DNA of 64,000 bases from Tessaracoccus sp. MC1865 (GTDB taxonomy: Bacteria; Actinomycetota; Actinomycetes; Propionibacteriales; Propionibacteriaceae): contig NZ_CP072596.1 of assembly GCF_017815535.1 (NCBI RefSeq), positions 2,573,614 to 2,637,613 of the forward strand, in the 5' to 3' direction. The translations under genes were made by a program, and so were the position numbers. Below, one piece after another: positions 1 through 7,158 of the stretch (the first letter of the stretch is position 1; each line of letters opens with the position of its first letter). Below the pieces are notes generated by a model that saw only the letters and a program-made list of their open reading frames with translations, did no database searches and was not told where the DNA came from.

Positions 1-267
1 GTGCTGCTGATCGGGCACGACGGCCCCTGGCTCCTGGGGTTGCAGATCACCAGCCAGGACCACGACCGCGATGAGGAGCAGGAGGCGCGCGCCGGCCGGT
101 ACTGGGTCGACATCGGCGCCGGCGCCTGGGATTCGCAGCGCCGTCCCAGCGAGGTGCGGGTCAACCGGATCATCCGCATCGATCCGGATACCGTGCGCCG
201 TGTGGGCGCCATCCTCGACGAGTCCACCTTCCGCACCGTCGGGCGCGAGGTGGGCAACCACTACTGA
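1..267 (+). CDS. PemK/MazF-like toxin-family protein, 3' part only
   Basis: The reading frame is open from the window edge to a TGA at 265-267 (88 residues). The sequence (LLIGHDGPWLLGLQITS near the start, then RYWVDIGAGAWD and PSEVRVNRII) resembles the C-terminal part of actinobacterial PemK/MazF-like growth inhibitors, the SH3-like-barrel mRNA-interferase family. The first codon of the window happens to be GTG, but full members are longer, so I read this as a 5'-truncated gene. No antitoxin is visible on this side, and whether it is an active toxin cannot be judged from the fragment. It converges with the hydrolase gene after a 7-bp gap. Confidence 0.55.
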   Translation: MLLIGHDGPWLLGLQITSQDHDRDEEQEARAGRYWVDIGAGAWDSQRRPSEVRVNRIIRIDPDTVRRVGAILDESTFRTVGREVGNHY

Positions 268-274
268 GCGGCCA

Positions 275-976
275 TCAGGACGCCGCCTCAGCCTCCAGCA
301 GCAGGCGCTCAAGCCTGTCCGTGTACGGGCCGGGGTGCGTCAGGTTCACCATGTGGGTGCCGTAGCCCAACACCACCAGCCGACCACGCCGGGCCGCGCG
401 CGCGAAACGCCGCTCCTGCCCCCGGAACTGGTCGAACCGGCCGTTGAGGATGGTCACGGGGGCGTCGATGGAGGCCAGGTCGGCGAGCAGGTCGAACTGC
501 GCCACCGCCCGCACCCCGGCCGCCACCGTAGCCAGATCGGCACGGCCCCGCCGCAGATACGCCTCCGCGCCCGCCGGGCCCAGCACGCGGCGCAGTGGCG
601 CCTCGCCAGCCCGGTCCGTCCAGCCGATCAGCCGGCCGTAAAACGCGGCGCTGCGCCGTCCCGGCTGGGTGGAGCACCCGGAAGCCACGAGCGAGCGGAC
701 CACTTCAGGGAAGCGGGCGGCGGCGTGGATGGCCAGCATGCCGCCCAGCGAACAGCCCACCAGGTGCGCCGGCCCCGCCGTCGACGCTTCGAGCAGGGCG
801 GCCCTGATGGTGTCGAGGGCGCTCTGAGAGGTGAAGGTCTCGTCGCGACGGCTTCCGTGCCCCGGCAGATCCGGGCTGATGCAGGTCCAGCCGCGTTCGC
901 GGAGCCGCTCCACCTGGGGGTCCCACATGGTCGACGAGGTGCGAAGGCCATGGACTAGGACCACCGTGCGGCTCAT
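275..976 (-). CDS. Alpha/beta-hydrolase fold protein
   Basis: A 233-residue cytoplasmic alpha/beta hydrolase. Visible elements are the strand-loop VLVHG (residues 6-10, oxyanion region), PDLPGHG (35-41), the nucleophile elbow GCSLGG (Ser76), a likely acid Asp182 in NGRFDQF and a likely His208 in YGTHMV, so the triad is complete. The substrate is not predictable; relatives include esterases, C-C hydrolases and haloperoxidase-like enzymes. No signal peptide. A TAAGCT hexamer at 983-988 (minus strand) lies 6 nt upstream of the ATG and no Shine-Dalgarno is seen, so the mRNA is probably leaderless. Divergent from metN. Confidence 0.85.
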   Translation of the reverse strand: MSRTVVLVHGLRTSSTMWDPQVERLRERGWTCISPDLPGHGSRRDETFTSQSALDTIRAALLEASTAGPAHLVGCSLGGMLAIHAAARFPEVVRSLVASGCSTQPGRRSAAFYGRLIGWTDRAGEAPLRRVLGPAGAEAYLRRGRADLATVAAGVRAVAQFDLLADLASIDAPVTILNGRFDQFRGQERRFARAARRGRLVVLGYGTHMVNLTHPGPYTDRLERLLLEAEAAS

Positions 977-1060
977 CTGTCCAGCTTAGGCAGCCGGTAC
1001 GCCGGTGGTGAACAAGGGGCCGGCCGATTCGGAGCGCCGGGCCGGCGAGTGGTTGAATGA

Positions 1061-1076
1061 CTGTGCTGAAGCACAG
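1061..1076 (+). promoter_or_regulatory. Palindrome abutting the metN ribosome-binding site
   Basis: CTGTGC-TGAA-GCACAG forms a 6-bp hairpin (7 bp with a 2-nt centre) directly followed by AGGAGA and the metN ATG at 1085. It could be a repressor operator or a small hairpin affecting access to the ribosome-binding site. It is far too small for a SAM riboswitch. Confidence 0.45.
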
Positions 1077-1084
1077 GAGAGTCC

Positions 1085-2104
1085 ATGATCACCGTCACAG
1101 ACCTGCGGAAGGTCTACCACCAGGGCAAGCGTGAAGTGCGCGCCCTCGACGGAGTGTCGCTCACCGTCCCCGCCGGGTCCATCCACGGCGTGATCGGGCA
1201 CTCGGGCGCAGGCAAGTCCACCCTGGTGCGTTGCCTCACCCTGCTGGACCGGCCGTCGTCCGGCACCGTGGAGATCAACGGCGTGGACCTCACCGCTGCC
1301 CGCTCCGACGCGCTGCGCACCGCCCGTCGTCGCATCGGGCTCGTCTTCCAGCAGGCCAACCTCTTCGATTCGCGCACCATCCTGGCCAACGTCGCCTACC
1401 CGCTCGAGCTCATCGGCGTGGGCCGCGAGCAGCGTCGCGAGAAGGCCCAGGAGCTGCTGCGGCTCGTCGGCCTCTCCGACGCGGGCAACGCCTACCCGGC
1501 ACAACTCTCCGGCGGCATGCGGCAGCGGGTCGGCATCGCCCGGGCCCTGGCCACAGATCCCGACGTGCTGCTCTTCGACGAGCCCACCTCGGCGCTGGAT
1601 CCGCGCACGACGGACGAGATCCTCGACCTCATCGTGTCGCTGCGCGACCGCAGCCCCCAGGACCTGGCCGTCCTCGTGATCACGCACGAGATGCACGTCG
1701 TCAAGAAGATCTGTGACTCCGTCTCGCTCCTCGAAGCCGGCCGGATCGTCGAATCCGGGCCGCTCACGCACGTCGTCCAGCGCCTCAGCGGCAGGCTCAG
1801 CCAGGCGCTGCTCGGCATCCCGCCGCACTCCCCCGTCGAGGCCAGCGACGCGACTCTCGTCGACGTGCTGGCCAGCGGTGACCGCGCCGCCCTGCCGATG
1901 ATCGCCCACACCTCCGGCGCCGTCGGCGCGGACCTCGCGATCGTCGCCGGCTCGGTGGAGCAGCTCGCCGGCACCACGTTCTCCCATCTCCGGCTCGCGG
2001 TGCCCCACGGCGCCGACGCCAACCGCGTCGTCGACGAGCTGAAACTGCTGGGTGCCGACGCCCGCCTCACCACCGAGATCCGTCAGGAGGAACCCATCGC
2101 ATGA
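1085..2104 (+). CDS. metN: Methionine ABC transporter ATP-binding protein MetN
   Basis: This 339-residue ATPase energises uptake of methionine across the membrane with MetI and MetQ. It has Walker A GHSGAGKST (38-46), signature LSGGMRQR, Walker B LLFDEP and the switch His in VLVITHEMH. After the ATPase domain comes a C-terminal NIL domain (about 250-339), the methionine-sensing domain typical of MetN, which in the family shuts transport down when internal methionine is high. Start ATG is preceded by AGGAGA. The stop overlaps the metI start by 4 bp (ATGA), indicating translational coupling. Confidence 0.95.
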   Translation: MITVTDLRKVYHQGKREVRALDGVSLTVPAGSIHGVIGHSGAGKSTLVRCLTLLDRPSSGTVEINGVDLTAARSDALRTARRRIGLVFQQANLFDSRTILANVAYPLELIGVGREQRREKAQELLRLVGLSDAGNAYPAQLSGGMRQRVGIARALATDPDVLLFDEPTSALDPRTTDEILDLIVSLRDRSPQDLAVLVITHEMHVVKKICDSVSLLEAGRIVESGPLTHVVQRLSGRLSQALLGIPPHSPVEASDATLVDVLASGDRAALPMIAHTSGAVGADLAIVAGSVEQLAGTTFSHLRLAVPHGADANRVVDELKLLGADARLTTEIRQEEPIA

Positions 2105-2781
2105 TCCTCCTCGACACCTGGTTCAACAACCCCGCGCTGCAGAAGGCGCTGCTCCCCGCGTTCGTCGAGACCATCCAGATGGTGGGCATCTCCAGCATCG
2201 CCACCGTCCTCATCGGCCTCCCCCTGGGCGTGGTGCTGTTCGTCACCCAGCGCGGCGGGCTCGCGGAGAACCGGGCGCTCAACTTCGCACTGTCGCCCAT
2301 CCTGGTCAACATCACCCGGTCGCTGCCCTACGCCATCCTGATGGTGGCGCTCATCCCGTTCACGCGCTGGCTCGTGGGCACCTCGCTGGGCCCCATCGCC
2401 GCATCCGTGTCGCTGGCCATCGCCGCCATCCCGTTCTTCGCGCGGCTGGTTGAAACGTCGCTGCGCGACGTGCACGTCGGCAAACTCGACGCCGCCCACG
2501 CCATGGGCTCCACGAAGCTGCAGTCGGTGGCCAAGGTGCTGATCCCTGAGGCCATGCCGGCGCTCGTCGCGTCGGTCACCACCACGGTGGTCACCATTGT
2601 CGGCTACTCGGCCATGGCCGGCCTCATCGGGGGCGGCGGCCTGGGCAGGTTGGCCTACAACTACGGGTTCCAGCGCTACCAGGCCGACGTGATGATCGTC
2701 ACCGTCGTCATCCTGGTGGTACTCGTACAGGTGATCCAGATGGCCGGCGAGGCCGTCACCAAGAAGATCGACCACCGCTGA
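2101..2781 (+). CDS. metI: Methionine ABC transporter permease MetI
   Basis: A 226-residue inner-membrane permease with about five hydrophobic segments. It carries the EAA-type coupling loop (DAAHAMGSTKLQSVAKVLIPEAMPAL, roughly 137-162) that docks on MetN, and the family end region GGGGLGRLAYNYGFQRY. Length and gene order metN-metI-metQ match the MUT (methionine uptake) family. Overlaps metN by 4 bp; a 102-bp gap with two hairpins separates it from metQ. Confidence 0.95.
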   Translation: MILLDTWFNNPALQKALLPAFVETIQMVGISSIATVLIGLPLGVVLFVTQRGGLAENRALNFALSPILVNITRSLPYAILMVALIPFTRWLVGTSLGPIAASVSLAIAAIPFFARLVETSLRDVHVGKLDAAHAMGSTKLQSVAKVLIPEAMPALVASVTTTVVTIVGYSAMAGLIGGGGLGRLAYNYGFQRYQADVMIVTVVILVVLVQVIQMAGEAVTKKIDHR

Positions 2782-2796
2782 CCCACTCCACAGACT

Positions 2797-2828
2797 CCCG
2801 CCGTCGAGGCGGGCGGCCCTTCGGGGCC
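2797..2828 (+). other. Tandem hairpins between metI and metQ
   Basis: Two adjacent stems: CCCGCC/GGCGGG (2797-2802 with 2808-2813) and GGCCC-TTCG-GGGCC (2815-2828) with a stable UUCG tetraloop. No T-run follows, so this looks like an mRNA-stabilising or processing element letting metQ be expressed at a different level from metNI. Confidence 0.6.
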
Positions 2829-2883
2829 ACAGTAAGGAAGATGGCCGACTTGTTGTCGGCCCAGTAGCTAAGGAGAAAGACCT

Positions 2884-3720
2884 ATGCGCAAGATTCTCAC
2901 CGCCGTCGCTGCCTCGTTGGCAACCGTCATGGCCATGACGGCCTGTGGCTCTGACGCCGCCACGCCCGGAGCCGACGCCTCGCTCGACTCGGCGAACCCC
3001 ACCAAGGTCGTCGTCGGCGCCAGCCCCGTGCCGCACGCCAAGATCCTCGAATTCGTCAAGGAGAACCTGGCTGCCGAGGCAGGCATCGAACTGGAGATCC
3101 GGGAGTTCGACGACTACGTGCTGCCCAACGAGGCGCTCGCCTCGGGTGAACTCGACGCCAACTACTTCCAGCACGTGCCGTACTTCGACAACCAGGTGGC
3201 GGAGAAGGGCTTCGAGTTCGAGCACGGCGAGGGCGTCCACATCGAGCCCTTCGCCCTGTTCTCGGACAAGCACGAATCGGCGGACCAGGTGCCCGACGGC
3301 GGCGTCATCGCACTGACCAACGACCCGTCGAACCAGTACCGCGGCCTGAAGCTCCTCGAAGAGGCCGGTCTGCTGCAGGACATCGCCGAGGACACCACCG
3401 CGCTCACCATTTCCGACGAGCAGAACCCGAAGGGACTGAAGTTCGAGGAGGCGCAGCCCGAGGTCGTCGTGCAACAGCTTGAAGACCCGAAGGTCGACGC
3501 GGCGCTGATCAACGGCAACTTCATCCTCAACGCGGGCCTGAACGCCGATGACGCGATCGCCATCGAAGCGGTCGAGGGCAACCCGTACGCCAACATCCTC
3601 GCGTGGCGCACGGACAACACCAACCCGGGTGTCGCCAAGCTCGACGAGCTGCTGCACTCGGACGAAGTGGCCCAGTTCATCAAGCAGGAGTGGCCCGCAG
3701 GTGACGTGTTCCCCGGCTGA
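2884..3720 (+). CDS. metQ: Methionine-binding lipoprotein MetQ/NlpA family
   Basis: A 278-residue extracytoplasmic binding protein for the MetNI importer. It starts with a lipoprotein signal peptide (MRKILTAVAASLATVMAMTAC), with the lipobox Cys at residue 21, followed by an Asp/Pro/Ala linker. Family motifs include VGASPVPHAKIL, DYVLPNEAL, DANYFQH, IEPFALFSDK and NDPSNQYRGLKLLEEAGL, all typical of the NlpA fold. Ribosome-binding site AAGGAGAAAG lies just before the ATG. An 18-bp terminator follows at once. Confidence 0.96.
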   Translation: MRKILTAVAASLATVMAMTACGSDAATPGADASLDSANPTKVVVGASPVPHAKILEFVKENLAAEAGIELEIREFDDYVLPNEALASGELDANYFQHVPYFDNQVAEKGFEFEHGEGVHIEPFALFSDKHESADQVPDGGVIALTNDPSNQYRGLKLLEEAGLLQDIAEDTTALTISDEQNPKGLKFEEAQPEVVVQQLEDPKVDAALINGNFILNAGLNADDAIAIEAVEGNPYANILAWRTDNTNPGVAKLDELLHSDEVAQFIKQEWPAGDVFPG

Positions 3721-3732
3721 TCACATCCCTTT

Positions 3733-3773
3733 GGCGACGGGGCCACGCGGTTGATCCGCGTGGCCCCGTCGCC
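3733..3773 (+). terminator. Rho-independent terminator of metNIQ
   Basis: Perfect 18-bp stem, GGCGACGGGGCCACGCGG (3733-3750) with its complement at 3756-3773, loop TTGAT, followed by GTCTTTCCCCTTGT. It closes the metNIQ operon. Confidence 0.9.
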
Positions 3774-3891
3774 GTCTTTCCCCTTGTGACATTCGGTTTC
3801 TCGGACTCTTCTCCCCGGGCGCACCCGGGCGTACATTGTTTTCAAGACCCGGGCGACACCGCCCGAGCCGGTTGGAAACAGGGGGATTCTG

Positions 3892-4974
3892 ATGCGGCAC
3901 ATCACGAGGTGGATCATGACTGCGCTGACGCTTGCGTTGGTCGCGGCGGGCTGGGTGGCGGCACCCCCGGCCCAGGCCTTCGACGTCTACACGACGCCGG
4001 GGGAACACATCAGCGCCGGACGCGAATGGCGCACCTGGTGCGAGCCCTACTCGCAGACCGCGCGCTGCACGTCGCAACTCAAGGTGGGGGGCGTGTGGAC
4101 GTTCAACAACCTCACGTACCTGCCGTCGCCGAGGAGCCTGTGGACCGGCAATCCCCTGGCTACCCCGGGCGAGCACCACATCAACGGACGCACGTGGTGG
4201 ACCGAATGTGAAACGGCGACCACCGGCCGCAACGGCTGCCGCTCCTACCTGTGGAACGGGCGGCAGTTCGTGTTCAACAACATCGTGCAGTTCGGCACGA
4301 TCCGCCCGGATCTCGCGTCGCTCTACTGGTACCGGCCGCCCGCCACGCAGGCGCCGTCCGTGCCGGCACCCAGCACCTACAACATCAACAAGGGCCCCAA
4401 CGCGACGAACCGGGTGACGCTCACGTTCGACGACTGTCCCACCTCGCTCTCGGCCTTCAAGACCACCGTCAACGCGGCCACGGACCTGGGGATCGCCCTG
4501 GTGCTGTTCCCGACGGGGAACTGCATCAGCGCCGGAAGGTTCGACGCCGCCTACGCCCGCTCCAAGGGCCACTACGTGTTCAACCACTCCATCACCCACC
4601 CGGACCTGACGACGCTGACCTATTCGCAGGTCGTCCACGAGCTGGGGGCGCCGGGCGTGGTGACCACCTACGGCCGGCCGCCCGGTGGCGCCTACAACAC
4701 CGACACCGTGAAGCGGGCCTACGCCGCCGTCGGGATGAAGATCTGGCTGTGGAACCTCGACACCTTGGACTACCGGGGCCGCACCAGCCAGCAGCTGATC
4801 AACACGGTCGTCACCTCGGCCCGCCCCGGCGACAGCGTGCTGATGCACATGAAGTGGCACGCGTTCAACGGGCCCACGCTGAGGGCGATGCGCGACGGGC
4901 TGAAGGCCCGCGGCATCGGAGTGTGCGTCAACCGCGGCCCTGTCGTGGCGAAGCCCGCCGGCCTCGCCTGCTGA
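3892..4974 (+). CDS. Secreted polysaccharide deacetylase with N-terminal four-cysteine module
   Basis: A 360-residue exported protein. Signal peptide 1-29 (cleavage after AQA). Residues about 36-134 form a module with Cys50, Cys59, Cys106 and Cys116 and the phrases CEPYSQTARC, FNNLTYLPSPRSLW and GRNGCRSYL; the same module recurs in the CAP protein at 33899-34858. Residues about 174-350 are a NodB-type deacetylase domain (carbohydrate esterase 4): TFDD (178-181), HSITH (232-236, metal ligands), RPPGG (262-266), LDTLD (289-293) and LMH (317-319). It probably removes acetyl groups from a wall or extracellular glycan; the substrate is unknown. Good GGGGGA ribosome-binding site upstream. Confidence 0.88.
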   Translation: MRHITRWIMTALTLALVAAGWVAAPPAQAFDVYTTPGEHISAGREWRTWCEPYSQTARCTSQLKVGGVWTFNNLTYLPSPRSLWTGNPLATPGEHHINGRTWWTECETATTGRNGCRSYLWNGRQFVFNNIVQFGTIRPDLASLYWYRPPATQAPSVPAPSTYNINKGPNATNRVTLTFDDCPTSLSAFKTTVNAATDLGIALVLFPTGNCISAGRFDAAYARSKGHYVFNHSITHPDLTTLTYSQVVHELGAPGVVTTYGRPPGGAYNTDTVKRAYAAVGMKIWLWNLDTLDYRGRTSQQLINTVVTSARPGDSVLMHMKWHAFNGPTLRAMRDGLKARGIGVCVNRGPVVAKPAGLAC

Positions 4975-5090
4975 GCCACACGAGGTGTCCAGCGGCCGGC
5001 CGCGCTTCTTGATCGAAGCCGAGGAGAAAGCTGAACAGATCCATACGTTGTCGAGGAGCAGTGGTCATATCAACCGGAAGGACCGGCACC

Positions 5091-5112
5091 CTGAATGAGG
5101 GCTGAATGAGGG
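5091..5112 (+). repeat. Tandem 11-bp direct duplication over a ribosome-binding site
   Basis: CTGAATGAGGG occurs twice head to tail (5091-5101 and 5102-5112), immediately before GAGACCACC and the ATG at 5121. Each copy contains a GAGGG Shine-Dalgarno-like element and an ATG. Confidence 0.8.
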
Positions 5113-5120
5113 AGACCACC

Positions 5121-5333
5121 ATGATCTCCAAGCGCAGGATCGCCGCCATCGCCACCGCAGCCGCGGCAGTCGTCGCTATGACCACCACCTCCGCCGGAGC
5201 AGTCGAACCCACCGGCCGCGAGTTCGCCGACCACGTCCGCATGATGGCCCAGTCAGACATGGGCCTCGACGGCACCCACAACCCCGGCATGCACCAGGGA
5301 TTCTCCGGCATGGAGCACCACCACTCCTCCTGA
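5121..5333 (+). CDS. Small secreted Met/His-rich protein of unknown function
   Basis: A 70-residue precursor: a clear Sec signal peptide (MISKRR, then an Ala-rich core, cleavage predicted after SAGA near residue 27) and a mature peptide of about 43 residues. The mature part holds five Met and six His, with HVRMM, DGTHNPGMHQGFSGM and a terminal EHHHSS, and no Cys or Trp. I do not recognise the family with certainty; Met/His-rich exported peptides often bind copper, but that is only a guess. Start chosen because GAGGGAGA sits 5 nt upstream; an in-frame ATG at 5106 would add five residues inside the ribosome-binding site. Confidence 0.65.
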   Translation: MISKRRIAAIATAAAAVVAMTTTSAGAVEPTGREFADHVRMMAQSDMGLDGTHNPGMHQGFSGMEHHHSS

Positions 5334-5420
5334 CCGGCAAGGTCACCTCGTCACGCGATCCCCGCCGGGCCACAAGCTCGACCAGCGCGCAGGTGCCCAA
5401 CCGATGCGGTGGCTGTGTCA

Positions 5421-5439
5421 TGGCCACGGGTCGTGGCCA
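5421..5439. other. Hairpin downstream of the small secreted protein
   Basis: TGGCCACG-GGT-CGTGGCCA, a perfect 8-bp stem with 3-nt loop, between the small secreted-protein gene and the HAD gene. No T-run follows, so terminator function is uncertain. Confidence 0.45.
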
Positions 5440-5509
5440 CAGCGGCATCCGGTACCCGTGAGATTGGGCGTGCGCCAGTCCGGCGGCTGCGGTGGCTAGG
5501 GTTGTCCTC

Positions 5510-6169
5510 ATGACCCGCGCTGTTCTCTTCGACCTCGACGGCACGCTCGCCGACACCGTGCCGCTCATCGCCGAGTACATCGCCGGGGCGCTCAATGCCC
5601 ACGGCATCGAGTGCGTCCCGCGCGACGTCTACCCGCTGATCGGCCGCCCCATCGAGTTCGCGATGGGCGAGTTGCACACGTTCGCCGACGACCCGGAGCG
5701 CATGAACCGCATCATCGTGGAGTACCGCGACGCCCTCCACCTCGCGGTCAACGCAGCCGGTTCGAAGCTGGTCCTCCCCGGCGTGCGGGAGATGTTGGAG
5801 GACCTGCGTCTGGCGGGCTACCGCATCGGCGTGGTGACGGCGAAGGGCACCGGCTCGGCCATCCACCTGCTCGACATCACGGAGTTGAGCCACCTCATCG
5901 ACGCCCTGGTCACCACCGAGGACGTCGAGCACGGCAAGCCCGCGCCGGATTCGGCGCTGCTGGGCCTCGAGCGCCTCGAGGTCCAGGCTGAGGGCACTTG
6001 GTACGTGGGCGACGCCGTGAGCGACATGACCATGGCCATCGCGGCCGGGATGCGGCCGCTGGGCATCACCACCGGCGCCGCGACCCGCGAAGAACTGCTC
6101 GCCGGCGGGGCCGAGGTCGTTGTGGACTCCGCCGCTGAGGTCACGGCACTGCTGACCACCGACCGCTGA
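5510..6169 (+). CDS. HAD-superfamily phosphatase (Gph/PGP-like)
   Basis: A 219-residue HAD hydrolase, subfamily I with an alpha-helical cap. Motif I is FDLDGTLAD (nucleophile Asp8, acid/base Asp10), motif II GVVTAKG (Thr), then Lys in HGKPAPDS and motif IV YVGDAVSDM with the metal-binding acidic pair. This arrangement matches phosphoglycolate phosphatase/PpaX-like enzymes that hydrolyse small phosphomonoesters; the substrate is not fixed by sequence. The -10 TAGGGT (5497-5502) ends 7 nt before this ATG and there is no Shine-Dalgarno, favouring a leaderless transcript. Its TGA stop is also the first three bases of the left palindromic repeat at 6167. Confidence 0.88.
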   Translation: MTRAVLFDLDGTLADTVPLIAEYIAGALNAHGIECVPRDVYPLIGRPIEFAMGELHTFADDPERMNRIIVEYRDALHLAVNAAGSKLVLPGVREMLEDLRLAGYRIGVVTAKGTGSAIHLLDITELSHLIDALVTTEDVEHGKPAPDSALLGLERLEVQAEGTWYVGDAVSDMTMAIAAGMRPLGITTGAATREELLAGGAEVVVDSAAEVTALLTTDR

Positions 6170-6236
6170 AATTCAGAGGGAGGTTTCTGCCACATCGGGC
6201 CATAAGCGGACGATGTGGCAGGAATCTCCCTCCGTT
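6167..6236 (+). repeat. Palindromic repeat, left copy flanking the DUF559 gene
   Basis: Begins TGAAATTC; arms GGGAGGTTTCTGCCACATCG (6178-6197) and CGATGTGGCAGGAATCTCCC (6211-6230) pair over 20 bp with two G-U positions and a 13-nt loop (22 bp counting the flanking GA/TC). The right copy at 7049-7118 is the same unit in inverted orientation. Confidence 0.85.
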
Positions 6237-6242
6237 TCCCGG

Positions 6243-7043
6243 TCACCTCGGGCTGGGCGGTCGCAGATGCAGGCCGGAACGCAGTTCCGCCTGCAAGGAG
6301 AGCTTCGTGGCCTCCCAGGAGTGGTGCACCTGGTTGAAGGCCAACCCGACGGGCGTGTAGCCGAGGTCACGCAGGCCGAGGTAGCGCTCGTAGTCCTCGT
6401 CGCGGTACTCGTGGAACTCCGCGCTGTCGCACTCCAGGACGAGGGACCTGCCCACAAGGAGATCGACTCTCCCCACCCCCGCGATCCATACCTGGGCCTG
6501 CACCGGGATCCGTTGCTGCTGCAGCCAGAGCCGCACCCGGGTCTCGGAGCCGGATTCCGCCAGCGGGCTGAAGAACTTCAGCACCCGCTGCTTCCGCGCC
6601 GGGGCATCGGCGATCAGCAGCTCCGCTTCGGTGCGGGTGATCAGTTCCTTGTGGGCTGCAGATTCCAGCACCATCAGCGCCTCTTCCGGGCTGTGGTGCC
6701 GGATGACCTGAGCCAGACAGTCCTTGACGGGGAAGACCGCCTGTCCCGGAAGCGCCGCGGTGTGGCGGTGCCAACCTGCCCGCCCCACCGTGACCCCCTT
6801 CCCCACGACGATGTGCGGCTTCGAATGAGAAGGGGTCCAAAGCCCGTGATGCTTGCAGCCAGACAGGCAGCCCAGCCGACCGCCCACCCGCACAGCCGCG
6901 ATCAGCCAGGATTCCGCAGTGGGGTGGGCGTACCAGCCGTGGGCCACCCTGGTCAGGGTGCCCGCCGACACGGCCGCTTCGATGTTCTTGCCCGTCCATT
7001 CCTTGGCCAGGAGGTCGGCACGGGAAATGACGAGTTGGGTCAT
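6243..7043 (-). CDS. AbiEi-like N-terminal domain / DUF559 nuclease-fold protein
   Basis: A 266-residue protein. The N-terminal part (ISRADLLAKEWTGKNIEAAVSAGTLTRVAHGWY) is the winged-helix domain found in AbiEi-type antitoxins and many actinobacterial DUF559 proteins. The C-terminal part carries the DUF559 (Vsr-like, PD-(D/E)XK superfamily) core: GVGRVDLLVGRSLVLECDSAEFHEY, with acidic residues in VDLL and LECD at the expected catalytic spacing, then a helix ending DLGYTP. No AbiEii toxin partner is adjacent. ATG at 7043 chosen because the upstream GTG at 7070 lies within the palindrome arm; neither has a good Shine-Dalgarno. The gene sits tightly between two inverted palindromic repeats. Confidence 0.75.
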   Translation of the reverse strand: MTQLVISRADLLAKEWTGKNIEAAVSAGTLTRVAHGWYAHPTAESWLIAAVRVGGRLGCLSGCKHHGLWTPSHSKPHIVVGKGVTVGRAGWHRHTAALPGQAVFPVKDCLAQVIRHHSPEEALMVLESAAHKELITRTEAELLIADAPARKQRVLKFFSPLAESGSETRVRLWLQQQRIPVQAQVWIAGVGRVDLLVGRSLVLECDSAEFHEYRDEDYERYLGLRDLGYTPVGLAFNQVHHSWEATKLSLQAELRSGLHLRPPSPR

Positions 7044-7048
7044 CGGAA

Positions 7049-7118
7049 TCTGGAGGGAGATTTCTGCCACATCGGGCTGTTTACGGGCGATGTGGCAGGA
7101 ATCTCCCTGCGAATTTCA
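7049..7118 (-). repeat. Palindromic repeat, right copy flanking the DUF559 gene
   Basis: Arms at 7055-7074 and 7088-7107 (20 bp, 13-nt loop), outer end GAATTTCA (7111-7118), which is the inverse of the left copy's TGAAATTC. The arms differ from the left copy at only a few positions, while the loop is mostly different. It lies 5 nt upstream of the DUF559 start codon. Confidence 0.85.
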
Positions 7119-7119
7119 G

Positions 7120-7158
7120 TGCCATGTTCCATGGCAGCACTGTGGCCGGTCAGGCCAC
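7120..7158 (-). terminator. Two small hairpins at the 3' end of the GNAT gene
   Basis: TGCCATG-TTC-CATGGCA (7120-7136) and GTGGCC-GGTCA-GGCCAC (7142-7158). The second spans the stop codon of the minus-strand GNAT gene. No long T-run, so they are candidate, not certain, terminators. Confidence 0.4.

Noticed and set aside
977-1084. SAM riboswitch upstream of metN
   Set aside because: The gap is only about 108 nt and shows a single small palindrome, with none of the S-box or SAM-IV conserved cores.
6243-7043. Complete AbiE toxin-antitoxin system
   Set aside because: Only an AbiEi-like N-terminal domain fused to DUF559 is present; no AbiEii nucleotidyltransferase gene is adjacent.
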